Below are positions 29,701 to 41,725 of a stretch of DNA of 64,000 nt, piece by piece (the first letter of the stretch is position 1; each line of letters starts with the position of its first letter). The stretch covers positions 9,412,512 through 9,476,511 of the forward strand of contig OX465102.1 of NCBI GenBank assembly GCA_949987565.1, written 5' to 3'. The position numbers and the translations under genes were made by a program. The notes below the pieces were generated by a model. It did not search any database, was not told where the DNA came from, and was given only the letters and a program-made list of their open reading frames with translations. This DNA is from Luidia sarsii. Lineage: Eukaryota; Echinodermata; Asteroidea; Paxillosida; Luidiidae.

Positions 29701-29990
29701 TTAATTCGACTTACAGTTTAGCATTTACAATGTACGATGTGTGGCTATTGGCTAATCATTATACACATAATTATGCTTAGCACCAATTCTTAATGTCGTT
29801 TGAGGCAAACGACCAAAATGCACAAATAGGTGAAGTGGAAGGGAAGGGAAATGTTTAAAAATGGTTGAGAGTCCTGCATTTAGGCCCCCTCCCCTTGATT
29901 GGGATTTGTATGGAATGTGTATAATGGTTTAACATGTGCACAAACTGTGGCAATCTTTTGACTTTTTACCACTGTTGTATGGGGCTTTTA

Positions 29991-30328
29991 TTAAGCCCCT
30001 ACACAACATTGGTAAGATCGAAAATCAGAAATGCTACAGATTTACATGAAACTTATACAGTTAGTTATAGATAGCTATATAAGAAACCTCGCACTGAAAC
30101 ATTTCTGCCTAAAATGCTTTATTTTTACCGGTAAACGTTTTTTTAAAACAATTCGTTGAATGCTACATTTCCGCAAAACAAATTAATCGGTTTTGCACTA
30201 TTTTCTCAAGACTCGGTTGGCGGATTAAGTTGAAATTTTCACAGGTGTGCTATTTCATGCATATGTTGGACCAGACAACGTATGGATGCTATTCTTTGAC
30301 CTCGGCCAATGTTGTGTTATCCCTTTAA
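29991..30328 (-). mobile_element. T2 element, TTAA-flanked
   Basis: Starts TTAAGCCCCTACACAACATT and ends AATGTTGTGTTATCCCTTTAA. Its inside is the complement of 42331-42706 (for example GGCGGATTAAGTTGAAATTT and CACAGGTGTGCTATTTCATG). Non-coding. Confidence 0.8.
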
Positions 30329-30900
30329 TTCCTCAAATTTTTCAGTCTAGTCAGCACTGTATAGGCCTAGATAGATACAGTTTAGCCTATGGAATCACTT
30401 CAATTCGACAGGACTGTTCAATGACTTAATAAGAATGCATCATATGTTGAAATTAGAGACCCCCTCGGAAGCACGACCTTGACTCAGTCGACGAATAACG
30501 AAATATTCTTTGCTTGAAGCGACTAATGGCCAACGCTCCGGTGGTGAGGTCGTTAATAACGAAGTTCTCTCAGACCTCGACCTACCGATGTTAGGTGAAG
30601 AGTTCCTGACGAAAAACGAACAGATACAACCTTGGCGTGTAATTGACAAATTACCAATCAAGTGGCCACCGCTGTTGTATTGCCAGCACCACATACGCAG
30701 AGCATTCAGTGTAGGCCCTATAGCAGTAGTAGTAGGCCTCCGTCGGCCAGTGTTGACCGTGGGTATAATGTGCTCTAGAAATTGACAAAATCGGTGTTAC
30801 ATGAATCTTCCATGGTTGCCACAGCATCGGCTGTGGCTTATCAATCCAATTTGTGAGTGGCAGTTTACTCGGCATGCTCGCGCTTTCCGGCCTGGCTCTC
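30329..30900. other. Intergenic, no element recognised
   Basis: Contains short ORFs on both strands without known motifs. No splice-consistent exon could be supported. Confidence 0.4.
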
Positions 30901-31035
30901 TTTTCATCCGCGAGGCTCAGGATCCTCTCTCCGCCAGCTTAGAGTTGTCTCTGAACCATATTGCGCCATCTGTTGCGGTCAGCTGATGCGGCCTGCCAAC
31001 TGTTGGTGTCAATGTTCAGGGCTTCCAAGTCAACC
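30900..31035 (-). mobile_element. Non-LTR retrotransposon C-terminal fragment
   Basis: The minus strand reads VDLEALNIDTNSWQAASADR then NRWRNMVQRQL. This matches the W-xxAxDRxxWR-xxV ending of many LINE proteins. The T1 element at 31036 abuts it. Confidence 0.6.
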
Positions 31036-31413
31036 TTAAAGGCCCTATACAACATTGGTTAAGGTAAAAAAGATTGCCAAAGTTTGCGTATTTAACCATT
31101 TAACATTCAAAAAAAGCAATACTGCGAAGGTTTTAGCTCAAATGGTAATCTGAGAAAGTATAAAAAAGTATTTAAAAAAAACGATTTACGCACCGTTCTG
31201 TAGTGTAAGAAATAGTTTATTACTCGCGAGTAATAAACTATTTGTTGATGTTTGAGTGACGATTTCTCGAAAAGTACAGCATCACGCAGTGTAAGAGTTC
31301 AACATGAGGATTCTATCATGACCATCTACAAACTGTGTAAATTAGAAGGAAATAATAAGGCTATGTGGACATTGATGTTTTCCGATCTTCCCAATGTTGT
31401 ATTGGGCCTTTAA
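31036..31413 (+). mobile_element. T1 element, full length, TTAA-flanked
   Basis: Starts TTAA then AGGCCCTATACAACATTGG and ends CCCAATGTTGTATTGGGCCT then TTAA, 378 bp. A 34-bp perfect palindrome centred on CGCG lies at 31210-31243. Non-coding, with piggyBac-like ends by target site only. Confidence 0.85.
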
Positions 31414-31901
31414 TCTCAAGGCCCGGCGAACTCTTTTGATTCAATTTGGCTCATGTAAAAAGGGAGCTAGGCGCATAAGATCCCAGTGCAATAGACCGAT
31501 TACACGATGTCATCACAGGACTTAAAGGGGGTATTCCGGTAAGGTCTTAGGTACAAACTCCGGAATAAGGTCTTAATAGATTTCGAGAATGAAAAGCCTA
31601 GTGCAACAATCATCATGAACATTATACAACAGCGGCACCTCGATCTGGGGGCCGCCATGTTTGGTGATTATATGGTACCCAAGTATAGGTTGCCTGAACT
31701 ATATGGCGCAATCGAACAATTTGGCCTAAGTCTAGGCCTACATGCGCAAATGTTGCTCAAATAAAACCGAACCACTGGCCGTGCCGATATCTGAAATGAA
31801 GCGTTAGGGGGGAGAAACAAATTGGCGCGCGAATTGGCAACTAGGCCTAGCGATAGATAACAGGGAATAGACAAACATGGGAGCAAAGGAGCAAGCGTAA
31901 T

Positions 31902-32095
31902 TATAGAGGTTTTTTACATGACGTCACCTGACCGCCAAAGGCTGATTAGCTTGTCCGCGTGAGCGTCCAAATACGTGGAAGAGCATGCAAATATCAAATT
32001 AAGTCTGATTATTTCCATTTGACATTATTTTGATGACATCCGCGTGAATTGAACGCTGACCGGCAAAAAGCATGCAACTAAAAAACAAAATTATA
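31902..32095. mobile_element. M1 element copy
   Basis: TATAGAGGTTTTTTACATGA, CGTCACCTGACCGCCAAAGG at left; GAATTGAACGCTGACCGGCA at right. Compare 37768-37967. Confidence 0.65.
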
Positions 32096-33590
32096 AGCCG
32101 GCCTATAGAGCTCATCGTAGGCCGCATACAAAAAACATCTACCAGAACAGTTTCTTCTCAGAACCGCGCCCATGTGCTTAGCGGAGGTTTGAATGCTTTC
32201 CTATAGTTTCTAAACTAAGGTTCTCTAAATACCGACACTGGCACGTTTTTTTCATCATTGAGTTCATGCCGCTTGATTACGAAGCTGAATTTACGCCATT
32301 CGATTTGCATCAATGCCGTCAAAAAAGGAGTTGTTCTTCCACAAAATCAAGTGGACATTTTTTTTCTTTACCATTTGAAATTCCTGAGTATCCATTGTCT
32401 TGTGACCGCCCTCCAGTGTGTTGACCACATAGGCCTGTTGATTTGTAGTATACGGGCAGCGTGCATTTGTAAACCACTACAGTTGAAATACATTCAGACT
32501 CCATACATTTGTTGTGGGTTGGGGCGGCTTGTAGACCTGCCTCACGGCAGTCCACTGGCCATGTTCTTTACTTACCGTGGCGCTGTTAAAGGTCAACTGA
32601 AGTCCAAAAACTTGAACATCCTGATTTGGCACCGAATATGGTAGGCCTACATTATAATCCCAGATCAAATATAATTGTTGTGTTTCAGGCTTATTTGACG
32701 CTTTCAAAAAGAGTTAATCAAGATTATGCCGTTAATTGAGGGCGCTGTTCATTACGTCATGGGGTGAACACAGATTTTTCCCTCCCCGCCAAGGCCGTAT
32801 AATACTTACATAATTGGAGTAGTTCCCTGACGCTTTCTGTAGGTAATGTACCTTTTTTGAGCGCGGCGCCAGTCTTTTTCTCAGCGAAAAAAACGTGACA
32901 AATTTAATGGCCGAGACGCCTTTCCACAAGCTTTTTCTTCGGAATCCGATGAACTCTCAGTCGATAACTATAGGATAGAGATTCTTAAAATAGTTTTCCG
33001 ATGGCGACAGGGCAACGGGAACCCGTTGGAAAGCATGACATCTCCGTGAAAACAAGCTTCGAAATGGACACTGCACTGCACAGTGCACACTTTGACGGGT
33101 CGGATTATTTTGGTCGCGTCAGCGTGATTTTTGACGTCCAAAATGCGGGTTTTTCTAGGATTGTCGGGGAATAAATACACGTTTATTCCATTACTGCAAT
33201 CTTCAACAACGAAACTTGCAGGCTGGTCAACGAATTTGTGATCATTTTTGTTTACTCCTAAAAAAATCCAGTTCTCTTGAAAAACATGCACCGACTGTTG
33301 GTATTATACGAACGTTCAATGAAACACTTCCCCGACAAGAGTGATGGACCGAGTATTCACCCCATGACGTCACCAAGGACGGCCTCCACGGGGGCGTGGC
33401 TGCTCCCCCTTCCAAACTTAACATATTACACTCTTTCCCAATGTTCGAATTCAAAATTCGAAGAAAAAAACATGGATGTATTTTACGTTATAACACCATA
33501 GTATGATTTGAAATAATAAAAAAGAATTAAAAAATGCATGGCAGTTAAACCCCCTATATAGAATTACTGTTAATTTTGAACACTTCTCAA
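32096..33590. other. Intergenic, no gene supported
   Basis: Mixed AT content with several short ORFs. TTAAAGGTCAACTGAAGTCC at 32586 looks like an end of another TTAA element, but I found no partner end. Confidence 0.4.
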
Positions 33591-33910
33591 TCCTTCACAA
33601 TCATCCACAATCCTGCAGTGTAAATTTTACAACCTTCCTCAATCCTCCACAGTGCTCCCCAGTCCTCCAGTGTAAATTTGACAACCTTCCTCAATCCTCC
33701 ATAATCCTCCAAGATCTCATTGTAGCACGCTTCCTCAATCCTCAATCCGCCACAAACCTCCAATAGCTCAATGTAGCATTCTTCCTAAATCCTCCACAAT
33801 CCTCCAGTGTAAATTTAACAACCTTCCTCAATCCTCCGCTATCCTTCAACTGAAAATGTTCTTACTTGCCTCAATCCTCCACAATCCTCCGCCACAACCC
33901 GGAGGATTAT
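33590..33910. repeat. CAATCCTCCACAATCCTCC tract
   Basis: Units of CCTCAATCCTCCA, AATCCTCCAGTGTAAATTT and ACAACCTTCCT, period roughly 60-65 bp, related to 4735-5215. Confidence 0.7.
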
Positions 33911-34359
33911 GTAGGTTTTTTTTTTTGGGGGGGGAAGCCGATATTATTTGATCCGATGCAATAGGCCTCAAAGGATTTTGACCTCCCAGGCTTCCAGCCA
34001 ACCTTGATATATTATGCTAAAAGCTGACATTGTATGCCGTGGTGTAAGCAGTGGGAGGTGGTAGAGGGATGGCAATGGTAGCGGGCAGGCATCGATCCAA
34101 ATCTAGCCGTTGCTCAGACGGCGTGTCCAGTATGCCCATCTAACAAAAGGCACAATGATTGGCGCGGTCACCCGCGACGTCAGTTGTCCATGACTGTATT
34201 CGATATAATTCTAACCTTCATGCGTGGCATGACGTTTGAGTAGTGATAGCAGTGCGTGTAGCGTTGAACGGTCATACAGACCGCATTATGGAACCGTCAA
34301 TTGGATGGCGGAGTCGTGGGGAGTTGTCTCTTTTGAAGGACAGGAGGAAAGTTATATAA

Positions 34360-34770
34360 GATTTGAAGGTTTGCATGGTGTAAATACTAAGTGGAAGGAT
34401 TGCGGTGACACTATGTAGCACTTCTCTTTCAAGAAGGAGAGTGTGGCTCTGAAAAGAGCCGGTAACTTAGACTAGATAGGATTTGAAGGTTTACATGGTG
34501 CAAAATACTAAGTGGAAGGTTTGCGGTGACACCATGTTGCACTTCTCTTTCAAGAAGGAGTGAGTGGCTCTGAAAAGAGCCGGTTACTCAAACTAGATAG
34601 GATTTGAAGGTTTGAATGGTGTAAATACTAAGTGGAAGGTTTGCGGTGACACCATGTTGCACTTCTCTTTCAAGAAGGAGAGTGGGGCTCTGAAAAGAGT
34701 CGGTAACTCAGCGTTTCGGTATATAGTGTGTACTCTGCCCGTCGTCAGGAGACTGACGCAAACCGCAAAA
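34360..34770 (+). repeat. HP repeat array, ~120-bp units
   Basis: Three units (from about 34362, 34488, 34609) with GATTTGAAGGTTT, AAATACTAAGTGGAAGG, GCGGTGACACCATGTTGCAC, TCTCTTTCAAGAAGGAG and GGCTCTGAAAAGAGCCGG. The last continues into GTCGTCAGGAGACTG. Confidence 0.8.
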
Positions 34771-34859
34771 CTTCTAATTAGGGGGAAAGTTACTTCACTA
34801 TGCACATTTTGCCTTATTTCTTCGTACTGAGACGAACCAAATTCGTCCCCACATTAGTG

Positions 34860-35160
34860 TGATACCCCTTACACACTGCAAATTGTTTAACCCCTTGATT
34901 TGCGCCCCGGGTTAAGCATTTCTTATACCCTTTTCACACTACAAACTACTTAACTCCGAGATTTGCCGCCCGGGTTAAGCATTTCAGATACCCTGTTCAC
35001 ACTACCAACTGCTTAACCCCTAGGTTTGCCGCCCAGGTTAAGCCTTTCTTATCCCGGGGTTCGTTAGCCCAGAGTTCTGGTTCTCATCTGTCGCATCAAC
35101 CCGGAGTTTCTGCTAAACCCGGAGCGACCTTACCCGGGGTTTAACGATGTGTGGATTCCC
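34860..35160. repeat. Tandem repeat, ~62-bp CACACT..CCGGGTTAAGC units
   Basis: Three units starting at CACACT (34873, 34935, 34998), each with TTAACCCC, TTTGCCGCCCGGGTTAAGCA and a TTCTTATACCC join. Related words continue to 35150. Confidence 0.75.
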
Positions 35161-35524
35161 AGAGTGACTAGATCTCTTGCAAATGTTGCTCACCCTTTGT
35201 GGTGGTTCCTTCCTAAGTCCAACACAAATCTTCACCTTAAACCTATCTGCAATGGGGGGGGGGGGGCTCGGAGGCCCCCTCCATACTTTGTGGTACAGAA
35301 TCGTGACCGCTAAAACATTTGGATTCTCGCTTCATAACATTTCCCCTCTGTTGTCTTGCGCATATTTCGATGCCTAGTTTGTCCATATCGGACATATCTG
35401 TCTGGTGTTACATGTCAATCAGTGTTCCCTTTCGTCTTGCATCGCATGGGCAAATCAAAGGCGGAACTCTTCAACCGCCCATGTATGTTGTTGCTTGAAT
35501 TTCAAATTGGCTGCGCTGTTTACC

Positions 35525-35575
35525 GATTTTCATTTCATTCATTAATTCATTAATTCATTCATTCATTCATTCATA
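35525..35575. repeat. ATTC tetranucleotide microsatellite
   Basis: About ten ATTC/ATTA units at 35530-35573. A G10 run lies at 35256-35267. Confidence 0.8.
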
Positions 35576-36616
35576 ATTTCTCTGATAACTTACACGGTAA
35601 AAAAAGAAGAAGATAGAGATAGGAAAAAGGACAATTAAGCCAGACAAATGAAACAATACACACTAGGGATCGGAGAGACAGGCGTAGCACAGTGACAGCA
35701 CCCCTGATGGGTAGCCAATTAACAGCGAACTAATCACTACCGTGTGCATGGTTTTTCACAGTGCTGTCCCCAAACAAATTATTTTTCTCACAAACAGAGA
35801 AATGACAGTCCAGCAAAATATCTGAACGGACACAATTTAGCGCACATACATAAAACATTTAGTACACACTATTCTTGTTGTATTAGGGTTGGTCGTGGAT
35901 GAGGGAGACAGCCAAGCCTGAAGTGTACGTGATAAGGATGAACTGGGGAATATGGCCACACCTCTTAGGTCACGTCATGGCTTACCGCACGGCCACGTCA
36001 CGGCATGCCGGTATCATCACGGCTGGGGACACGCGACACGCACTGATCAGCGGTGGGCACCCCATCTTCCTCATCACTGGAGTGGGCGTGGCTTCAGCTG
36101 ACGAGCGGCCATGCGGCGTGCCATCAGAGCATCAAAGCATCCAAGCGGAGCGCTCCACAGGAATCGCCATAGATACGCCACGCCGCAGAGCGCATCACAC
36201 TCACACGAAAGCGGTTGATCATAAGCCGTTGGAATATGAAGTTGGTATTTTCGCAGTTCAAGGATAATTATCTTAGCACCGACACCGGTAATCTGCACGT
36301 GGTCGATCGCCACTACAAGGCGTCGTTGGAGGTGTTGATGTAGCTTGTCTAAGTTGACAGAGGAATCGTCTTACATCGCCTATGTCGACAGTAATGTACA
36401 CGGATATTATAGCAGTATCGGTACTGTAGTATATTATGCATGATGGACGAAATGGCATTCGGAATGTCATTCATATTGCATAGGCCTTGGAGTGCTTTTA
36501 CTCTTCGCTTATCGACCATGGGCACTCAGTAATTGAGTGAGCGGAATCATTTGCGGTGGGGACAAGATTGTACAGGGACTCCACCAGACGGATGAGGCCT
36601 TGTCTGACGAACAGCC
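35576..36616. other. Region upstream of the SGNH-like ORF
   Basis: No exon supported. A 122-codon ORF at 35899-36267 lacks any recognised motif. CpG content rises from 35930, which might mark a promoter for the 36617 ORF, but I see no clear TATA box. Confidence 0.4.
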
Positions 36617-37537
36617 ATGGAGGACGCACGGATGATGCGACGGTCGGCCGTCGGGGACGCTGACAACATCTCCCAGACCCTGATCCTTGGCGACGCCACG
36701 ATACGAGACATCAGCGAGCGCGGACTTAACAGCGCCACCGTCAGGGTACTGTCGGCTGCTCGCCTCAGGGACGTCGCGGAGGAGGTGAGCGCCGACCAGA
36801 TCTCGGTGAGGGGCTACCGGAACATCCTGCTCCACGTGGGCACCAGCAGCTGCACCTCGTGCGAGGAACTCCAGCGCGCCGGCCGCGACTACCGCCGTCT
36901 CCTGAAGCGTCTCATCGGCAAGAGCTCGCCGGGAGCCGCGCTGGTCGTCTCCACCGTGTGCCCTCGGACGGACTCCCCGGAGCACCAGGGCAGGGTGGAC
37001 AGCCTGAACGCCTCTATCAAGGAGATCGCCCGGGACCTGGGCTGCCGCGTGGTGGACAACGACAACAACTTCAGGATGAAGGACGACTCGGTGGACCCCA
37101 CGCTGCTGGACAAGGGCGGGCTGTACTTCACCCAGGCCGGCACGCTGCGGCTCCTGCGGAACTTTCAGGTGGCTCTGCCGGAGCTCATCCGCTCACCCGA
37201 CCGGGCGGCTCCGGTGAAGCGACTCCACCACCAACTCAGGCGAGCTCCGGCGCCCGGGAGAAGGGCCCGGGAGAACCACCGCAGCAGCAGCAGCAACAAC
37301 GGGGCCGGTCGCGCCGCTGGCCGGTCGGCCGAGACCGAGTTCCGCCAGGCCCCGTCGTCCCGCCGGTCGTCGGGCCCCGACTCGTGCAAGTACTGCGGGG
37401 AGAGGAACCACTTGGCCAGCAGATGCAAATTCGAGGAGCCCCTGATATGTCACAACTGCTTCGGACTGGGACATAAAAGCTGGATGTGTACCGTCAAACG
37501 GAGGAAGTGCCTCTCCAGGAGAGAGTGGAAACGATGA
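36617..37537 (+). CDS. Intronless SGNH-like protein with two CCHC zinc knuckles
   Basis: A 306-codon ORF starting at ATG in a strong Kozak context (GCCATGG). Seen: residues 22-180 follow the SGNH-hydrolase blocks. Block I is LILGDATIR (25-28 replaces GDS), block III is LLHVGTSS (73-78 replaces HVGTND), then SxxxPR (112-117), then DKGGLYFTQAG (165-175 replaces DGLHLSxxG). Residues 195-255 are basic and Ser/Arg-rich. Two C-x2-C-x4-H-x4-C knuckles follow at 257-270 and 278-291. Known: SGNH folds joined to zinc knuckles occur in ORF1 or gag-like proteins of some non-LTR retrotransposons and in genes taken from them. Inferred: a nucleic-acid-binding protein whose esterase site is dead, since Ser, Asn and His positions are all changed. 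No reverse transcriptase follows. It could be an orphan ORF1 copy or a domesticated gene. Confidence 0.75.
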   Translation: MEDARMMRRSAVGDADNISQTLILGDATIRDISERGLNSATVRVLSAARLRDVAEEVSADQISVRGYRNILLHVGTSSCTSCEELQRAGRDYRRLLKRLIGKSSPGAALVVSTVCPRTDSPEHQGRVDSLNASIKEIARDLGCRVVDNDNNFRMKDDSVDPTLLDKGGLYFTQAGTLRLLRNFQVALPELIRSPDRAAPVKRLHHQLRRAPAPGRRARENHRSSSSNNGAGRAAGRSAETEFRQAPSSRRSSGPDSCKYCGERNHLASRCKFEEPLICHNCFGLGHKSWMCTVKRRKCLSRREWKR

Positions 37538-37767
37538 CCATCGGATGCACACCTGAACATCAGAGCAATCCAAGTCACCGACAGACATGCCGTGAACAAT
37601 CGTTTGAAACAGTATTTCTTTGTACAACTGCACTGCCCGGATCAATCATTTTAGACTGAACAGATTTTCACTTTTCGTTTTTTTAATTTAGTTTTAGAGA
37701 CTGTTGAACGAAAGAATTCTCACCGTGTGTATTTTTGTTTGTATTGCTGCATTCACATATCGACATA

Positions 37768-37967
37768 TATAGAAGTTTTTCACATGACGTCACCTGACCG
37801 CCAAAGGCTAATCATTATGTCGTTACAAATCCGCGAAAGCCCATGCAAATTTCGAATCTCCTATTTCCATTGGAGATTTGGATGACTCCAAGGCGCGCGC
37901 GTTCCGCGTACATACGCGTGAATTGAACGCTGACCGTCAAAAAGCACGTGACTGAAAAACCTCTATA
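37768..37967. mobile_element. M1 element, full length, 200 bp
   Basis: Starts TATAGAAGTTTTTCACATGA and ends CACGTGACTGAAAAACCTCT then ATA. Ends are imperfect inverted copies with terminal TA, as in Tc1/mariner-like elements (target site inferred). Inner motifs CTGACCGCCAAAGGC and GCTGACCGTCAAAAAGC are also inverted. Confidence 0.75.
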
Positions 37968-38388
37968 CCCTGGTGGTCTTGTGTGTGTTGGTGTTACAAA
38001 ACATTTCAGAGCATTTCACCACACCAGGATCAGAATGAGGTACCATTTTGATGTTCATCGACCAATGGCTGCGTATCGAATATCTGTCAGGGTGAAATAT
38101 CTTCGTATAGAATTGTTTTACAATCAGAGCGTGGGGGTTATATTTACTTTGATGATGAATAGGCATCGAAAAAGGGAATGAGATGTCCCTGGCTCTAGCT
38201 CCATCCTCTTGCTGTCTACAACATCCTTGTCCCGCTGAAGAGCTAGGCTATTTGGAAATACCACCTCCTTTCTTTCCCCAACCAGTGCTCTCATTTGAAA
38301 CATGATGACCTCTTTTGACTCTACACCCTGTTGTCAAATTCCATGTGCACCCAGCGGAATGAACAGGGGATAATTTCATAGAGTTGCT

Positions 38389-38689
38389 TAAGAAAAAAGC
38401 AATCCTGCGAAGGTTTTAGCTCAAATGGTAATCTAAGAAAGTAGAAACTAAGGTAAAAACCGGTACGGTTTACGCACCGTTCTGTAGTGTAAGAAATAGT
38501 TTATTACTCGCGAGTACTAAAACTATTTGTCCTATGTTTGAGTGAAGATTTCTCGAGAAGTACAGCATCCCAGACCGTAAGATTTCAACATAAGGATTCT
38601 ATCATGACCAATACAAACTGTGTAAATTAGAAGGAAATCTATGGACATCGATGTTTTCCGATCTTCCCAATGTTGTATTGGGTCTTTAA
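38389..38689 (+). mobile_element. T1 element, left end missing
   Basis: Joins T1 sequence at CAATCCTGCGAAGGTTTTAG, holds a damaged centre (TTTATTACTCGCGAGTACTA) and ends CAATGTTGTATTGGGTCTTT then AA. Confidence 0.75.
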
Positions 38690-38934
38690 GCACGGAAAAT
38701 CCTTAAAAATCCTTAAAAGAATCAGGTTGCCAGACAAAGTTCCACTTGTATTTCATGTGAAGCAAACAATATTGGATTACAAGTCAAGTACAAGCATCAA
38801 GTGAAAAAAAATAATATGGTTGGAAATCTCATTTTAACCAGGGTATAAATGTTTGCTTAGCAGATTTTCACGCGTAAGTAGCTCTGTGAAATTGGGCCCG
38901 AAGCTAAGCAGCCAATATTACCGAAACAAAATAT

Positions 38935-39110
38935 AAATTGATATACAAAAATGTTGCAAACTTCTTACTGACTAAAATTACCAAAATGCAAATCTCAAAA
39001 TTTAATGGGCCTGACGTTTCGATCCTAGCAGGACCTTTGATTGCCTTTGAGAAAGGTCCTGGTAGGATCGAAACGTCAGGCCCACGAAATTTTGAGAAAC
39101 AAGATATAGT
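38935..39110. repeat. FB fold-back, two inverted units
   Basis: GGGCCTGACGTTTCGATCCT then AGCAGGACCTTTGATTGCC at left; GAGAAAGGTCCTGGTAGGAT then CGAAACGTCAGGCCCACG at right. The arms are inverted with a ~10-bp loop, able to form a ~45-bp stem. Sequence past it (39250-39390) resembles inner T3. Confidence 0.8.
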
Positions 39111-39839
39111 TAGCATTCTTGTTATAATCTATGAAATTTGGCCTAGCACCGACGCCAACGTCTTAGAGAGGGTAACCAGACTATCTGGCCCGACCCAATC
39201 GAGGCTGGAGCCTCAGTTTGGTCTGCAGGACATAGGTCTGCAGGAAAAAGCATGGAAAAAGTTTTTTTCAGAAACTTTTGAACGAGTGTGATAAACAGTT
39301 TGAGTGTGATAAACAGTAACATTGCAAAAACAGTTCTGTATAGCATGGATTGAAGTGATAAAATATCTATTGCAGAGACCTTTTAATGGCCCGGAAATGT
39401 CCTTAATCATATTATTTATTGTGCGAGGGAGAAAGATGACACGCATCATCCAGAAGCCGTTTAGTTGTTGATTTTTTTTTTTTCATTATGAAAACGGTGT
39501 GTTGGAAATTAGATACAATAAAAACGAGACAATTAAGTATATAGCCTATTCTGTATAGGGGAATTCATTTGTTCATAAAGTCAGTGTGTGTAGGCTATGA
39601 ATGATGTGGGCATATCATGTCTTATAGGTATATTTCCCCAAAAGTGTTCTTTGAGGAAAAGAAACTCATCAGAAAGGCCTACTATAATGACTATTTCATG
39701 AGTAGGAAAATTACCAAGCAGAGGTTGCAATGCTCGGCATTAGCTGAGTAGCATGACTGTGAATGATTTCTCATTGGTGTGTTTTCTAATTCTACTCCGG
39801 CGACCATGAGTAACGGCCGTCGCTGCCTGTGCAATCGAT

Positions 39840-40135
39840 AGGCTTGAAGGTTTGCATGGTGGAAATACTAAGTGAAAAGTTTATGGTGACACCGTGTAGC
39901 AGTTCTCTTTCGAGAAGGAGTGTGGCTCTGAAAAGAACCGGTATCTCAGACTAGATAAGATTTGAAGGTTTGCACGGTGGAAATACAAAGTGGAAGGTGT
40001 GCGGTGAGTAGTGACACTATGTAGCACTTCTCTTTCGAGGAGGAATGTGGCTCTGAAAAGAGCCGGTAACTCAACGTTTCGGGTTCATGTATATAGTGTA
40101 TACTCTGCCCGTTGTCAGGAGACTGAGGTGTGCCA
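39840..40135 (+). repeat. HP repeat array, two units
   Basis: Units from 39845 and 39960: GAAGGTTTGCATGGTGGAAA, TGACAC(C/T)(A/G)TGTAGCA, TCTCTTTCGAG(A/G)AGGA, GGCTCTGAAAAGA(A/G)CCGG. The last ends GTTGTCAGGAGACTG. Confidence 0.75.
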
Positions 40136-40774
40136 TCAATTGACATCGCTCACTCACAGCATTAATCGTCACGGTCCTCTGTTAGCCTTACTGTGCAGTG
40201 GAGTAGCTATTGCTATCATGACACTCAAGGGATACCTGGGTAACTACATTGCACGTGATTATAAGCCCTAGTCCTGTTAACAACAAAATGGCGAAGAACA
40301 TTTCTCGGGCGCGGTTGTGTGGGCATTCCGAGCTATGTTTGTTTGTTTGCCAGAGCAAAGGGAAATTGACTGAGGCGAAAAGATTCTATGCTCATTGACG
40401 CTTTAGTGATTGCTTTGACTGGAGGCAGGCGGTTATCAAGCCTTAATCAATTTGCACTGATTGAGACTCATAGCGGCATCCAACGAAGAACCGCGCGCGA
40501 ACTCCACGATTAATTATTATGGAAACACCGTATATCTGTATTTTGCATTTCATGAGTGCTGCTCTGTGTGGCTTACTGCGGGTGTGACTTATGTGACTCC
40601 TGCATTGCCAACCAATATCATATGGTTGGTTAGACGTGCCAGTCGATATTGGGAGGCTTATTCATTTACTGCCGGGGTGGGAGCCCACCCCTGTACTACA
40701 GGGTAGGGGTCATATCCCAGGCAATATAGGCAAAGCACTGAACATACAGTGCTATATATTTGGCGAGTATGGCC

Positions 40775-41010
40775 GTTTACGAAATGAAGGCTTAGGCTTA
40801 GGCTTCGGTCATATTTCCCTTACCCGTTTTTTATGTCCCAGGCATCGAGAACCGAGCGCTTGGCCCCAGTATTTCGATGAATATTATGTACTTTTATCAA
40901 ACCAACAAACCTTCATATTCGGGGACAATTCAAAACCTTGATTTTCAGGTTGTGTCAGACGGAGACGGAGACGAAGCCTGAGCCCGAGCCTGATACGTGG
41001 ATTCATAAAT
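40775..41010. repeat. F repeat copy
   Basis: GAAATGAAGGCTTAGGCTTA at left; AACCTTGATTTTCAGG, then AAGCCTGAGCCCGAGCCTGA and GTGGATTCATAAATGGCC at right. The inner CGAGCGCTTGGCCCCAG compares with AAACGTTTGGCTTCAG at 9547. Confidence 0.65.
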
Positions 41011-41725
41011 GGCCTATTATAAACCCCCGTTGAATGATACGCTCGACATCGCATGTGTCAAGTACATGCCGCTTCCAATCCACACAAAAATCAGATCCGA
41101 GCAGTCAAGCGGTTAGCTGAGCACCATGGGACTGCCGTAACCACCGTGGACTAAGTTTGAACTGTCAAGCACTTATATAGGCTCATAAAGATAAATACCA
41201 CTTGCAGACATGATACTGCACGTTGATCGTGAAAAAAATGAGGAGTGTGACATTGGGTCGCTCAAACCTCGGCGTCGATTGTTGACTTAGAGTCTATAAA
41301 AACATTTGAGAACGCTCATTTGATGCGAGTATTATGTAGTATTAGTGTGGAAGGACGAAGAACAGGTTCCAGCAGTTCAATCATTGTTGCAGTTGCACCC
41401 TTTCCCATCTTCAGTGAACAAAGTGATGAGCTGTCATCAACAGTTTACTGCAAATTTCACTATTTTCGATAGCACAGGAAACTACCCAGGGTGGACGACG
41501 GGCACGCCGGACTAGGCTTACCTCTGTCCGTGTGGACAAATATAAACCCATGAACACGTCATTAACGAGTACCCTGTGATGAGACCCCCATGCCCACTCA
41601 CAGAGTTAGATGAACCAGAACTCGTCACCTACCTCGGTAACTGCCAATTTTGGCTGCTGTGATTGACGTACGAGAGAAGAAAAGAACAAAGTATAAGGTA
41701 AATTTGACTAGGAAAGTTTATCTGG
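41011..41725. other. Intergenic, nothing recognised
   Basis: No gene, no clear repeat. Confidence 0.4.

Noticed and set aside
34360..35160. CRISPR-like array
   Set aside because: Units are contiguous tandem repeats without unique spacers, in a eukaryotic genome.
35899..36267. 122-codon ORF upstream of the SGNH-like gene
   Set aside because: No motif, no splice support, amino-acid make-up typical of random CpG-rich DNA.
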